Source: Synechococcus sp. BSA11S
GTDB lineage: Bacteria > Cyanobacteriota > Cyanobacteriia > PCC-6307 > Cyanobiaceae
Length of the DNA: 43,913 nt
Direction: 5' to 3'
Assembly (NCBI RefSeq): GCF_014224355.1
Contig: NZ_VNWP01000018.1
Span: 1-43,913, forward strand
Position 1 is the stretch's first letter; each line of letters opens with the position of its first letter. The translations under genes were made by a program, and so were the position numbers. A model generated the notes under the pieces. It was not told the DNA's origin. It saw only the letters and a program-made list of their open reading frames with translations, and ran no database searches. Below, one piece after another: positions 8,033 to 15,800 of the stretch.

Positions 8033-8041
8033 GTGTGAGGA
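8033..8041 (+). promoter_or_regulatory. Yfr1 target site over the ribosome binding site of porin 2
   Basis: GTGTGAGGA, perfectly complementary (9 bases) to the Yfr1 core, covers the AGGA ribosome binding site and lies four bases before ATG 8046. It is the same element, at the same distance, as in porin 1. Confidence 0.75.
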
Positions 8042-8045
8042 TCGA

Positions 8046-9734
8046 ATGAAAGTGTTTCAGCGTCTGCTGCTGGCGCCAGCCGTCCTAGGGCTGGTAGCCC
8101 CCATGGCCGCTTCGGCCGGGGATCTCAACCTTGACGACATCAAGAAGTATTCGGGCAACACGAAGAACCAGGTGACAAGCATCACCCAGTTCTCCGATGT
8201 GCAGCCCACCGAGTGGGCCTATCAGGCGCTCTCGAACCTGATCGAGCGCTATGGCTGCGTCGCCGGCTACCCCGATGGCACCTTCCGCGGCAAGAAGCCG
8301 CTGAGCCGCTGGGAAGCCGCTGCTCTGCTCAACGCCTGTCTCGATCGGATCACCGAGGTGACCGACGAACTGCGCCGTCTGCTCAAGGAGTTCGAGAAGG
8401 AACTCGCCATCCTGCGCGGCCGGGTCGACAACCTCGAGGCCAAGGTGGGTGAACTGGAGGCGACCCAGTTCTCCACCACCACCAAACTCAAGGGTAAGGC
8501 CACCTTTGTGGTGGGAGCTGTCAATGCCAGTGGTGATCGTCCCGGTGCCGGCGTCTTCGGTTCGTCGCCCACCTTTGGCAGCCGTGATGCTGCTGAAAAG
8601 TACAATGCTCAGTACGGTGCCACCACATTCAACTACGATTTAAGGCTGGAGCTTCTAACCAGCTTCACCGGCAAGGACCTCCTCTTCACCCGTCTGCGTT
8701 CCGGCAACTTCGATAATGCCTTCAGTGGTGATGGAGTCAATCTCACCGCCCTTGATGTCGCGAGTGGCGGCATTGGTGGAACCGATTCCATCGGTGTCGA
8801 CCGTCTCTACTACCGCTTCCCTGTAGGCCGCGATTTCACGTTCATCCTTGGCCCCAAGGCCCGTAATACGGAGTCCGTGGCCGTTACCCCTTCCTTGTAC
8901 GGCACCGGGGGAGGCGACAAGATTCTGGATGTCTTCCAGCTCTGGGGTGCTCCGGGCGTCTACAACAAGGCCACCGGGGCACTGGGGGCTGTGATCTGGA
9001 AGCAGAATGTTGAGAAAGGCCGTGGTCGGTTCAGCGCCTCCGCCAGCTACGTCGCTCAGCAGGGAAGCTCCGGTCAGGCCTTCGATGGCAACGAGAACGT
9101 CTGCTCCAGCAGCGAAGGCGGCATCGGCACCGACTGTGCCCGTGGCAACTTCCTGGCCCAGCTGAACTACACAGCCCCCCAGTGGAACGTGTCGCTGGCC
9201 TACCGCTATGGCCAGAAGGCCACCAACTTCCGCCGGGGCACGAATTTCGTGGCCAGCAACAGCTGGTTCCTGGTGGATGGTGAGTCGAACAACTTCGCCG
9301 CCAACGCCTACTGGCAGCCCAAGGAAAGTGGTTGGATCCCCTCGATCAGCCTCGGCTGGGGGATCAACAGTCTCTCCGGGAACAGCAACAATGCCCTGGG
9401 GGTGGAGTTCGTTGAGCCCTATGTGACCACGAGCCAGAGCTGGTTCGTGGGCCTGCAGTGGAGTGATCTGTTCGCCAAGGGCAATGCCGCCGGCATGGCG
9501 GTCGGTCAGCCTGTCTTCGCCACGGCCCTCTCCCGCGGCAGCAGTGACTCCGGCAGCACCACCCCCGCCGATGGCAACTACGTCTGGGAGTGGTGGTACA
9601 AGTTCCAGGTCACCGACAACATCGCCGTCACCCCCGCGATCTTCTACCTGAGCCGTCCGCTGGGACAGCTCACCGGCGACGACAACAGCTTCAGCAACTT
9701 CGGTGGTCTCGTGCAGACCAGCTTCAAGTTCTGA
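8046..9734 (+). CDS. Outer-membrane porin with SLH domain (Som/OprB-type), copy 2
   Basis: The 562-residue precursor has a signal peptide ending near ASAG, an SLH domain, a coiled-coil linker and a porin barrel ending in QTSFKF. The first ~150 residues match copy 1 closely and the DNA at 8178-8485 differs from 6248-6555 at only about ten positions. The barrel is clearly divergent, with different loops and two cysteines in a short loop (about residues 357-367). Different barrels behind the same wall anchor suggest different solutes. ATG 8046 is chosen by signal peptide and binding site. The early barrel part (about 8500-8650) uses some codons rare for this GC-rich DNA, such as TTA and CTA. Confidence 0.92.
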   Translation: MKVFQRLLLAPAVLGLVAPMAASAGDLNLDDIKKYSGNTKNQVTSITQFSDVQPTEWAYQALSNLIERYGCVAGYPDGTFRGKKPLSRWEAAALLNACLDRITEVTDELRRLLKEFEKELAILRGRVDNLEAKVGELEATQFSTTTKLKGKATFVVGAVNASGDRPGAGVFGSSPTFGSRDAAEKYNAQYGATTFNYDLRLELLTSFTGKDLLFTRLRSGNFDNAFSGDGVNLTALDVASGGIGGTDSIGVDRLYYRFPVGRDFTFILGPKARNTESVAVTPSLYGTGGGDKILDVFQLWGAPGVYNKATGALGAVIWKQNVEKGRGRFSASASYVAQQGSSGQAFDGNENVCSSSEGGIGTDCARGNFLAQLNYTAPQWNVSLAYRYGQKATNFRRGTNFVASNSWFLVDGESNNFAANAYWQPKESGWIPSISLGWGINSLSGNSNNALGVEFVEPYVTTSQSWFVGLQWSDLFAKGNAAGMAVGQPVFATALSRGSSDSGSTTPADGNYVWEWWYKFQVTDNIAVTPAIFYLSRPLGQLTGDDNSFSNFGGLVQTSFKF

Positions 9735-9773
9735 TTCTCTGCTTCACTGCAAGCACCCCTCACACCCCTCCTT

Positions 9774-9794
9774 GCCCCCGTCAGGGGGCTTTTT
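9774..9794 (+). terminator. Intrinsic terminator after porin 2
   Basis: GCCCCC and GGGGGC pair around a GTCA loop and are followed by five T, 40 bases after the porin 2 stop. Confidence 0.88.
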
Positions 9795-9841
9795 CATGGC
9801 TGCTCTCCTTGCCATGATGGCGTCAGCCACCACTTCCGGCC

Positions 9842-10516
9842 TTGAAGGCAGCCCTGGCCAGCAGCGATTTCTATGCCGTGCTGGGGGTGGCCTCCACGGC
9901 CGGAGCCGAGGAGATCAAGGCGGCTTATCGCGCCCTGGTCAAGCGTCACCATCCCGATGCCGGCGGTGACGACGCGGCGATTCTGGCCATCAATGCCGCC
10001 TGGGCGGTGCTGGGCGACGGCGACAGTCGCCGCCGCTATGACCTCAGCAGACGTCCCAGGGCCCACCGCCAGTCACCCAGCGCCAGCCCGGTGCCGGTCA
10101 GGCGAGGCCAGGAGCTTGATGGGGTCCTGCTGGGCTGGCTGCAGCGGGTCTATGCCCCGATCGATCGCCAGCTGGCTCAGGTGATCAACCCGTTCCCCGG
10201 TCAGTGGCGGGCCCTTGCCGCCGACCCCTACGACGACACCCTGATGGAGGAATTCTGTTCCTATCTGGAGCAGAGCAAGAGCCGGATGGACAAGGCGGAG
10301 ACCCTGTATCGCTCGATCCCCTGCCCAAGTGAGGCGGGTGGATTCAGCCTCAGCCTCTACCACTGCCTCAGCCAGGTGCAGGACGCCCTGCAGGAGCTGG
10401 AGCGCTACACCATGGGCTATGTGGACAGCTATCTCCACGATGGCCGCGAAATGCTCAGGGAAGCCAAACAACGGCGCAGCCGCCTCAAGGAGGAGCGCCG
10501 CCGGCTCGACCTCTGA
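9842..10516 (+). CDS. J-domain (DnaJ-like) protein
   Basis: The 224-residue protein has an N-terminal J domain (about residues 8-68) with the HPD triad at 37-39 (KRHHPDAGG), which stimulates the Hsp70 ATPase. The remaining ~150 residues carry no zinc-finger or G/F repeats, so it is a class III J protein with a private C-terminal region, partly charged and helical, ending in a basic stretch. No in-frame ATG precedes the domain; TTG 9842 is the only start that gives a complete J domain. The partner and client are unknown. Confidence 0.85.
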   Translation: MKAALASSDFYAVLGVASTAGAEEIKAAYRALVKRHHPDAGGDDAAILAINAAWAVLGDGDSRRRYDLSRRPRAHRQSPSASPVPVRRGQELDGVLLGWLQRVYAPIDRQLAQVINPFPGQWRALAADPYDDTLMEEFCSYLEQSKSRMDKAETLYRSIPCPSEAGGFSLSLYHCLSQVQDALQELERYTMGYVDSYLHDGREMLREAKQRRSRLKEERRRLDL

Positions 10517-10533
10517 CCGAAGACGAGCAGAAT

Positions 10534-10782
10534 TCAGCAGGCTTCGAGCTGATCGAGCCGCAGCCACACATCGGGCACCGGCCGGCGCCAGCGCAACTGG
10601 GCGAAGTCGCCGTTGAGGGCCAGCACTTCACCGGGCCCCTCGAACAGGTAGTCGGGGGGGGTGGGATCGCTGGCGGTCGCTTCGAGACTGCCCACGTAGG
10701 CAGCTCTGCTGACCTTCACCAAGGTGCCTTTCTTGATCGGAGTCGTCCTGGGAGGGGCGGCTTCCGCGCTGGTCTCGGCCAT
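10534..10782 (-). CDS. ndhO: NAD(P)H-quinone oxidoreductase subunit O
   Basis: The 82-residue product matches NdhO, a small stromal-side subunit of the photosynthetic NDH-1 complex found in cyanobacteria and chloroplasts. Typical elements are KKGTLVKVSRAAYVGSLEA and the C-terminal PVPDVWLRLDQLE. The ATG at 10782 is preferred to one 12 bases upstream because the product then begins MAETS, as in relatives. It stands alone and divergent from the next gene, behind a -10-like TTAGCC box. NDH-1 drives cyclic electron flow and respiration in the thylakoid. Crr7, an NDH-related factor, is encoded at 22752. Confidence 0.93.
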   Translation of the reverse strand: MAETSAEAAPPRTTPIKKGTLVKVSRAAYVGSLEATASDPTPPDYLFEGPGEVLALNGDFAQLRWRRPVPDVWLRLDQLEAC

Positions 10783-10806
10783 GACAGTCAGCACTGCGCT
10801 GGAGCA

Positions 10807-10847
10807 AGGCTAAGCCCTGCCGGCTGGGGTGGGGGGCCCCTTAGCCT
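10807..10847. promoter_or_regulatory. Mirrored -10-like boxes between ndhO and the epimerase-like gene
   Basis: AGGCTAAG (10807-10814) and CTTAGCCT (10840-10847) form a perfect 8-bp inverted repeat. Each arm reads TTAGCC(T) in the direction of the gene it faces, 24-28 bases before its start codon, which fits a pair of divergent -10 elements. No clear -35 boxes. Confidence 0.4.
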
Positions 10848-10875
10848 CGGCCTGAATTCAGTGCTGGGTGGGCCC

Positions 10876-11811
10876 GTGAGACTGCTGCTGCTGGGATGTA
10901 CGGGGTTCGTGGGGCGCGAGCTGGTGCCCCAGCTCCTGGCGCGCGGTCACCAGCTGGTGGTGGTGAGCCGCCAGAGTCACTCCCTGGCGGGGCTGGAGCA
11001 CCCGGCCCTGCGCCGCCACCAGGCCGATCCGGCCCTCGCGGCCACCTGGCAGGATCCTGATCTTCTTGCGGTCCTGGCCGAGGCGGAGGGGGTGGTGAAT
11101 CTGGCCGGGGAGCCGATAGCGGAGAAGCGCTGGAGTGAGGAGCAGCGCCGCCGGCTGTTCGACAGCCGCCTCGGCACCACCAGGCATCTGGTGGAGGCAC
11201 TGCAGGCCCATCCGAGGCCGGGCCGGGTGCTGGTGAGTGGCTCGGCCGTGGGTTACTACGGCAGCAGCGAAGAGACCTGCTTCAGCGAATCCAGCCCCTC
11301 AGCTGCCGATCTGCTCGCCCGGCTCTGCCGCGACTGGGAGGCCGCAGCCGATCGCACCCCAGCCGACTGCCGGGTGGTGAAGCTGCGGATCGGGATCGTG
11401 CTCGGTCCTGATGGGGGCGCCCTCGGCAAAATGCTGCCGGTCTTCCGCTCAGGACTGGGTGGTCCGATCGGCTCCGGCCGCCAGTGGATGAGCTGGATTC
11501 ACCGCAGCGACCTCTGTGCGCTGATCGTCACCGCCCTCGAGACCCCAGCCTATGAGGGGGTTTACAACGCCGTGGCCCCCCATCCCGTTCGCATGCGGAC
11601 GTTCTCGGCAGCCCTTGGCCGGGTGTTGCAACGTCCCAGCCTGCTGCCTGTGCCGGCGCCGGTGCTGCAGTTGATGCTCGGGGACGGAGCCGCGGTGGTG
11701 CTCGAAGGCCAGCAGGTGATCTCCCAGCGCCTGGCGGCCCAGGGGTTCAGTTTTCGCTACCCCGATCTCGATGCAGCCCTTGCCGCTGCCACCAACCCAG
11801 CAGCCCACTGA
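10876..11811 (+). CDS. TIGR01777 family NAD(P)-dependent epimerase-like protein
   Basis: A protein of about 311 residues with an N-terminal nucleotide-binding loop (LLLGCTGFVGREL, GxxGxxG type). Typical family elements follow: VVNLAGEPIAEKRW, RVLVSGSAVGYYG, LRIGIVLGPDGGAL, WMSWIHRSDL. This extended short-chain dehydrogenase family includes YfcH and the plant SulA/GC1 proteins linked to plastid division; its reaction is not established. GTG 10876 gives the compact N-terminus usual for the family; a GTG at 10861 is also in frame. The last 65 bases overlap the convergent small membrane protein gene. Confidence 0.85.
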   Translation: MRLLLLGCTGFVGRELVPQLLARGHQLVVVSRQSHSLAGLEHPALRRHQADPALAATWQDPDLLAVLAEAEGVVNLAGEPIAEKRWSEEQRRRLFDSRLGTTRHLVEALQAHPRPGRVLVSGSAVGYYGSSEETCFSESSPSAADLLARLCRDWEAAADRTPADCRVVKLRIGIVLGPDGGALGKMLPVFRSGLGGPIGSGRQWMSWIHRSDLCALIVTALETPAYEGVYNAVAPHPVRMRTFSAALGRVLQRPSLLPVPAPVLQLMLGDGAAVVLEGQQVISQRLAAQGFSFRYPDLDAALAAATNPAAH

Positions 11812-12052
11812 CCAGGGCTGCCGCCATCAGCAGGCCGATCGCCGGGGTGAACAGGGGATCCCAGAGCCGCTGCAGCAACTGCAGTGGTGCCTCCACGTGC
11901 TGGCTGTGCAGGGCCACCGCCAGGCCGAACCACACCGCCCCAGCGATCACCAGGAACACATCCATCACCAGCACGGTGTCGATCCAGCGCTTCAGCCGCG
12001 GCGCCAGGGCTTCAGCGCTGCCGGAATCACTGGAGCGGGTCTGAGGGTTCAT
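11747..12052 (-). CDS. Small membrane protein, two predicted helices
   Basis: A 101-residue protein with two hydrophobic segments (about VLVMDVFLVIAGAVWFGLAVAL and LFTPAIGLLMAAALVSGLLGWW) separated by a short soluble loop. I recognise no characterised family. The ATG at 12052 lies inside the last codons of the LpxB-like gene (26-base overlap), indicating coupled expression with it. Its 3' part overlaps the convergent TIGR01777 gene by 65 bases, so one of the two ends is constrained in two frames. Confidence 0.65.
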   Translation of the reverse strand: MNPQTRSSDSGSAEALAPRLKRWIDTVLVMDVFLVIAGAVWFGLAVALHSQHVEAPLQLLQRLWDPLFTPAIGLLMAAALVSGLLGWWQRQGLHRDRGSEN

Positions 12053-13274
12053 CAAGGGCCTGCAGGATCTGCCCGGCCATCCTGGCGGCACCGCCGGGAC
12101 CACCGATGCGCTCCATGCCATTGCGACGGCAGCGCTCCCCCAGGTCGGTGTGCCGGAGCTGGCGCAGCACGTCATCCACCAGCTCGGCGCTGCCGCTAAG
12201 GCTTCGCTCCGAGCCTGGCTCCCCCTCGGCACTGAACAGGGAGGGCCCCAGCAGGCGCCGTTGGGCCTCGGCGAAATTGGGGCTGAACTGGGGGCCACCC
12301 CCCGCCAGCTGAACCACGGGTTTGCCCAGGCCCACGGCCTGTTCGGTGGCGGTGCCGGTCATCGCCAGCAGCAGGTCGGCCTGCTGGACGACCGCCGGGA
12401 ACTGCCCCCAGTGCAGGTTCAGCTCCAGCCCTTCGCGGCGCAGCCGCCCCCCAGGCTCAGGCCGCCAGCCCAGGGGCCGGCTGATCCTGGCCACCGTCTC
12501 GGCGTCGATCGCGCCAACCAGGGCGGCGTGAAGCTGGAGGCCGCCTCTGGCTTGCAGGGCGTCCGGGAGGCGAGCGAGCACCTGCAGCATCAGCTCGAAG
12601 TTGCGCAGGGCCTCCGGCAGCCGGCTGCCCGGCAGCAGCCCGAGTCGGGGGCAGGCTGTGCCGTCAGCGGAGTCGTCGAGGGGGCGCGCGTTCTCCAGGA
12701 CTCGATCCAGGAAGGGGTTGCCAAGGAAATCCACCGGCCGCCCCAGCTGGTGGCTCAGGTCGATGGCGGTGAAGGCGTCGCGGCTGAACACCCGCCGGAA
12801 GCGGCGGCTGCGCAGGCAGCTTCCACAGGGCCAGGGCAGGCGGAGGCGGCCTTCGTAGTGGCTGGAGTAGGCCACCAGATAGGTGACCACCGGCCGGCGG
12901 CTGCACCAGGCCGCCAGCACGGGGATCACATCGCCGACCACCACCACCGCCGCGCAGCGCCGGGCCTCCCTCAGGAACAGCACCAGCTGGCTGAGCAGGT
13001 AGGTGGCCTGGCCCTGCATCAGTTCGGTCAGGCGCCCGCCGAGGCTGGTGTAGCCCAGGCCACCGGTGCTGAATTCCCGGGTGCGTCCGAGCACGGGCAG
13101 TCCGGCCTGGTGGTAAGCGTCGCCATGGCCCACCAGGGGCAGGGCCACCACCTCCTGCCCTCGCTGCCGTAATTCCTGCCCGATCAGGCTGCCGCTGAGG
13201 TCTTCCCCGTGGCCGTTGCTGAGCAGCAGCAGGCGCCGCGGGCGATCCGACCGCGTGGGAGCACCAGGGGTCAA
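12027..13274 (-). CDS. LpxB-like glycosyltransferase (TIGR03492-type)
   Basis: The 415-residue protein resembles lipid-A-disaccharide synthase in fold: N-terminal LLLLSNGHGEDLSGSLIG, then VVVGDVIPVLAAWC, and a C-terminal donor-binding region with LLAMTGTATEQAVGLGKPVVQLAGGG. It belongs to a cyanobacterial LpxB-related family rather than to LpxB itself, and the sugar-lipid substrate is unknown. The TTG start (13274) overlaps the TGA of the TPR gene (TTGA), implying coupling. A small membrane protein follows. Confidence 0.82.
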   Translation of the reverse strand: MTPGAPTRSDRPRRLLLLSNGHGEDLSGSLIGQELRQRGQEVVALPLVGHGDAYHQAGLPVLGRTREFSTGGLGYTSLGGRLTELMQGQATYLLSQLVLFLREARRCAAVVVVGDVIPVLAAWCSRRPVVTYLVAYSSHYEGRLRLPWPCGSCLRSRRFRRVFSRDAFTAIDLSHQLGRPVDFLGNPFLDRVLENARPLDDSADGTACPRLGLLPGSRLPEALRNFELMLQVLARLPDALQARGGLQLHAALVGAIDAETVARISRPLGWRPEPGGRLRREGLELNLHWGQFPAVVQQADLLLAMTGTATEQAVGLGKPVVQLAGGGPQFSPNFAEAQRRLLGPSLFSAEGEPGSERSLSGSAELVDDVLRQLRHTDLGERCRRNGMERIGGPGGAARMAGQILQALDEPSDPLQ

Positions 13275-13699
13275 CCCTGCAGCCAGGCCTTGACCTTCTC
13301 CAGGGCCTGCCAGCCCGGACGACGCCTGAGCCCATCGGCCATGGCGTCGTTCAGTTCGCTGGCCAGCTCAGGCGAGACGGCCGTGATGCGCAGCACCAGA
13401 TCGATGTGCTCACGCACCCCTTTGGCGCCCGATTCGAGCATGGCCAGGCAGAGGTTGACCCTCGCCTGGGGGTCCTGGGGGTTGAGCTTGACGGCCATCC
13501 GGGCCGAGCGGAGCGCCGCTTCGGGTTGCTGCTCCAGCAGTTGCAGCCAGGCCAGGCAGGTCCAGGCGGCCGAGAGGCGGGGGGCCTGGGCCGTGATCGT
13601 CAGGAAGTCGTCGAGCACGTCGGCGGCCGCTGCGCCCTCCTGGTAGCGGCCAATGGCCTGATCGAAGAGGGCTTCAGCGGACTTGGTGGTGGCCGTCAT
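13271..13699 (-). CDS. TPR-containing protein
   Basis: A protein of about 142 residues made of helical repeats, including a recognisable TPR pair (LSAAWTCLAWLQLLEQQPEA, then ALRSARMAVKLNPQDPQARV). It is acidic, soluble and without a signal sequence, so probably a cytoplasmic adaptor. The ATG at 13699 is preferred; a GTG at 13723 is in frame. It is the first gene of a unit with the LpxB-like transferase and the small membrane protein. Partner unknown. Confidence 0.7.
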   Translation of the reverse strand: MTATTKSAEALFDQAIGRYQEGAAAADVLDDFLTITAQAPRLSAAWTCLAWLQLLEQQPEAALRSARMAVKLNPQDPQARVNLCLAMLESGAKGVREHIDLVLRITAVSPELASELNDAMADGLRRRPGWQALEKVKAWLQG

Positions 13700-13759
13700 C
13701 GGCTGCGGCTGCACAAGGGACACTCAGATTCCCACGCTGGAGGTCCGCCTGAGAGGGCC

Positions 13760-14188
13760 TCAGACGGCGAAGGAGCTGCCGCAGCCGCAGGTCTGGCTGG
13801 CATTCGGGTTGGTGAAGTTGAAGCCACCGCCGATCAGAGCCGAACTGAAATCCAGCTGCATGCCGTAGATGTAGATCAGGCTCTTGGGATCGCTCACCAC
13901 CCGGAAGCTGCAGGTGCCATCGGGCTCATAGACGTAGAGCTCGTCGTCGTCGCGGATCCCGGAGCTGTCGATGAAATCCATCGTGTAACTCATGCCGCTG
14001 CAGCCGCCGGAGCGCACGCCCACCCGCAGCAGCTTGTCGTTGCCCTGCTGCTGCATCAGGGCGGCCAGCTGCTTCATGGCCGGCTCGGTGATCCGGATGC
14101 CTTTGCCGTCCTTGCCGGTGTGTGTGGCCACCGGGGAAGTGGCGATCTCCTGGACGGGGGCTGGGGCATCGGTGGTGGGGCTGCTCAT
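13760..14188 (-). CDS. sufA: Iron-sulfur cluster assembly protein, SufA/IscA family
   Basis: A 142-residue A-type carrier that delivers Fe-S clusters to apoproteins. The three family cysteines are present: C63 in SGGCSGM and C134/C136 in the C-terminal CGCGSSF. The first ~25 residues are a variable extension. ATG 14188 is chosen because conservation begins after it, although the frame is open further upstream. The gene is divergent from zds across about 120 bases with a striking inverted repeat. The name sufA is by family; HesB/IscA would be equally acceptable. Confidence 0.88.
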   Translation of the reverse strand: MSSPTTDAPAPVQEIATSPVATHTGKDGKGIRITEPAMKQLAALMQQQGNDKLLRVGVRSGGCSGMSYTMDFIDSSGIRDDDELYVYEPDGTCSFRVVSDPKSLIYIYGMQLDFSSALIGGGFNFTNPNASQTCGCGSSFAV

Positions 14189-14226
14189 GGGCGATGCCTG
14201 GCTGAGGTGGGACGGAATGTGGGGCC

Positions 14227-14287
14227 ACTCTATGGAGGAGTTCGAATCTCCGGCGCATCGCCGCCGCAGGAGATGGATCCATAGAGT
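14227..14287. promoter_or_regulatory. Divergent promoter region of sufA and zds with a perfect 10-bp inverted repeat
   Basis: ACTCTATGGA (14227-14236) and TCCATAGAGT (14278-14287) are exact inverted copies, 41 bases apart. Each arm reads TCCATAGAGT toward its gene and contains the -10-like TAGAGT. The right arm ends 23 bases before the zds start, the left one 38 bases before that of sufA. A second 8-bp inverted repeat (14190-14197 with 14255-14262) interleaves with it and lies across the sufA start region. Confidence 0.45.
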
Positions 14288-14310
14288 CGACGGATCTTCA
14301 GGAGTCAAGG

Positions 14311-15795
14311 GTGCGCATCGCGATTGTGGGAGCCGGTCTGGCCGGTCTGGCCGCCGCGGTCGATCTCTGTGAAGCCGGCCACCGGGTCGACCTCTACGAA
14401 TCCCGCCCGTTCGTGGGCGGCAAGGTGGGCAGCTGGGTCGACGACGGCGGCAACCACATCGAGATGGGACTGCACGTCTTCTTCTTCAATTACGCCAACC
14501 TCTTCGCGCTGATGCGCAAGGTGGGGGCCTTCGGCAACCTGCTCCCCAAACAGCACACCCATCTGTTCGTGAACAAGGGTGGGGATCTGCGCGAGCTGGA
14601 TTTCCGCTTCCCGATCGGTGCCCCCTTCAATGGCCTCAAGGCCTTCTTCACCACGCCCCAGCTCCACTGGATCGACAAGCTGCGCAATGCCCTGGCCCTG
14701 GGCACCAGTCCGATCGTGCGTGGGCTGGTGGACTACGAGGGGGCGATGCGGGTGATCCGAGCCCTCGACCGGATCAGCTTCCGCGACTGGTTTCTCAGTC
14801 ATGGCGGCAGCGCCCGCAGTGTGGAGCGGATGTGGGATCCGATCGCCTATGCCCTGGGTTTCATCGATTGCGAGGCCATTTCGGCACGCTGCATGCTCAC
14901 CATCTTCATGATGTTCGCCTCCAAGACGGAGGCATCCAAGCTCAACCTGCTCAAGGGCTCACCGCACCGCTGGTTGCATCAGCCCATCCTTGACTACATC
15001 GAAGCCCGCGGCGCCAGGATCCACCTGCGCCACCGGGTCAGTGAGGTCTGCTTTGACGAGGGGGAGGGGCCGGAGAGTGCTCCCCAGGTCACGGGTCTGC
15101 GCCTGGGCACCCCCGATGGCGAGATCAGCGTGGAGGCCGATGCCTACCTTGCGGCCTGCGACGTGCCCGGCATTCAGCGTCTGTTGCCCCCCTCCTGGCG
15201 CCGCTATGCCCAGTTCGAGAACATCTACCGGCTTGAGGCGGTTCCCGTGGCCACAGTGCAGCTCCGCTACGACGGCTGGGTGACCGAGCTGGGGGAGGGC
15301 GAGGCTCAGGCTGCCTCGCGCCGTGATCTCAGCCGGGCGAGGGGGCTTGACAACCTGCTTTACACCGCTGACGCCGATTTCAGCTGCTTCGCCGACCTGG
15401 CCCTGGCCAGCCCTGCCGATTACCGCCGCGAGGGTCAGGGCTCCCTGCTGCAGTGCGTGCTCACGCCGGGCGATCCCTGGATCACGCGCAAGACCGACGA
15501 GATCGCCGCCCTGGTGGACGCCCAGGTGCGTGAGCTGTTTCCCTCGTCCCGCGACCTCCGACTGATCTGGAGCAACGTGGTCAAACTGGCCCAGTCGCTT
15601 TACCGCGAAGCGCCGGGCATGGAGCCCTTCCGCCCTGAGCAGCGCACGCCGGTGGCTAACTTCTTCCTGGCGGGCAGCTACACCCGGCAGGATTACATCG
15701 ATTCAATGGAGGGAGCCACCATGAGCGGACGTCTGGCGGCCGCCGCCATTCTGGATCAACCGGTGCGGCTCGCCACTGTTGCCGCCGTGGCCTGA
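14311..15795 (+). CDS. zds: 9,9'-di-cis-zeta-carotene desaturase
   Basis: A 494-residue FAD-dependent amine-oxidase-fold enzyme. The N-terminal dinucleotide-binding loop is [15 protein letters not shown], then [13 protein letters not shown] and [17 protein letters not shown], and the C-terminal FAD motif is [20 protein letters not shown]. It converts zeta-carotene to lycopene in the plant-type carotenoid pathway, at the thylakoid membrane. GTG 14311 has CAGGAG nine bases upstream. The SRPBCC gene starts five bases after the stop, so the two are probably cotranscribed. Cyanobacterial literature also uses crtQ for this gene. Confidence 0.95.
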   Translation: MRIAIVGAGLAGLAAAVDLCEAGHRVDLYESRPFVGGKVGSWVDDGGNHIEMGLHVFFFNYANLFALMRKVGAFGNLLPKQHTHLFVNKGGDLRELDFRFPIGAPFNGLKAFFTTPQLHWIDKLRNALALGTSPIVRGLVDYEGAMRVIRALDRISFRDWFLSHGGSARSVERMWDPIAYALGFIDCEAISARCMLTIFMMFASKTEASKLNLLKGSPHRWLHQPILDYIEARGARIHLRHRVSEVCFDEGEGPESAPQVTGLRLGTPDGEISVEADAYLAACDVPGIQRLLPPSWRRYAQFENIYRLEAVPVATVQLRYDGWVTELGEGEAQAASRRDLSRARGLDNLLYTADADFSCFADLALASPADYRREGQGSLLQCVLTPGDPWITRKTDEIAALVDAQVRELFPSSRDLRLIWSNVVKLAQSLYREAPGMEPFRPEQRTPVANFFLAGSYTRQDYIDSMEGATMSGRLAAAAILDQPVRLATVAAVA

Positions 15796-15800
15796 TCAGC

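Noticed and set aside
14190-14262. tRNA-like element: GGAGTTCGAATCTCC (14237-14251) inside an 8-bp stem, near the sufA start
   Set aside because: The T-arm-like part does not adjoin the outer stem correctly, no anticodon arm can be drawn, and the segment touches the sufA start codon. Treated as interleaved inverted repeats instead.
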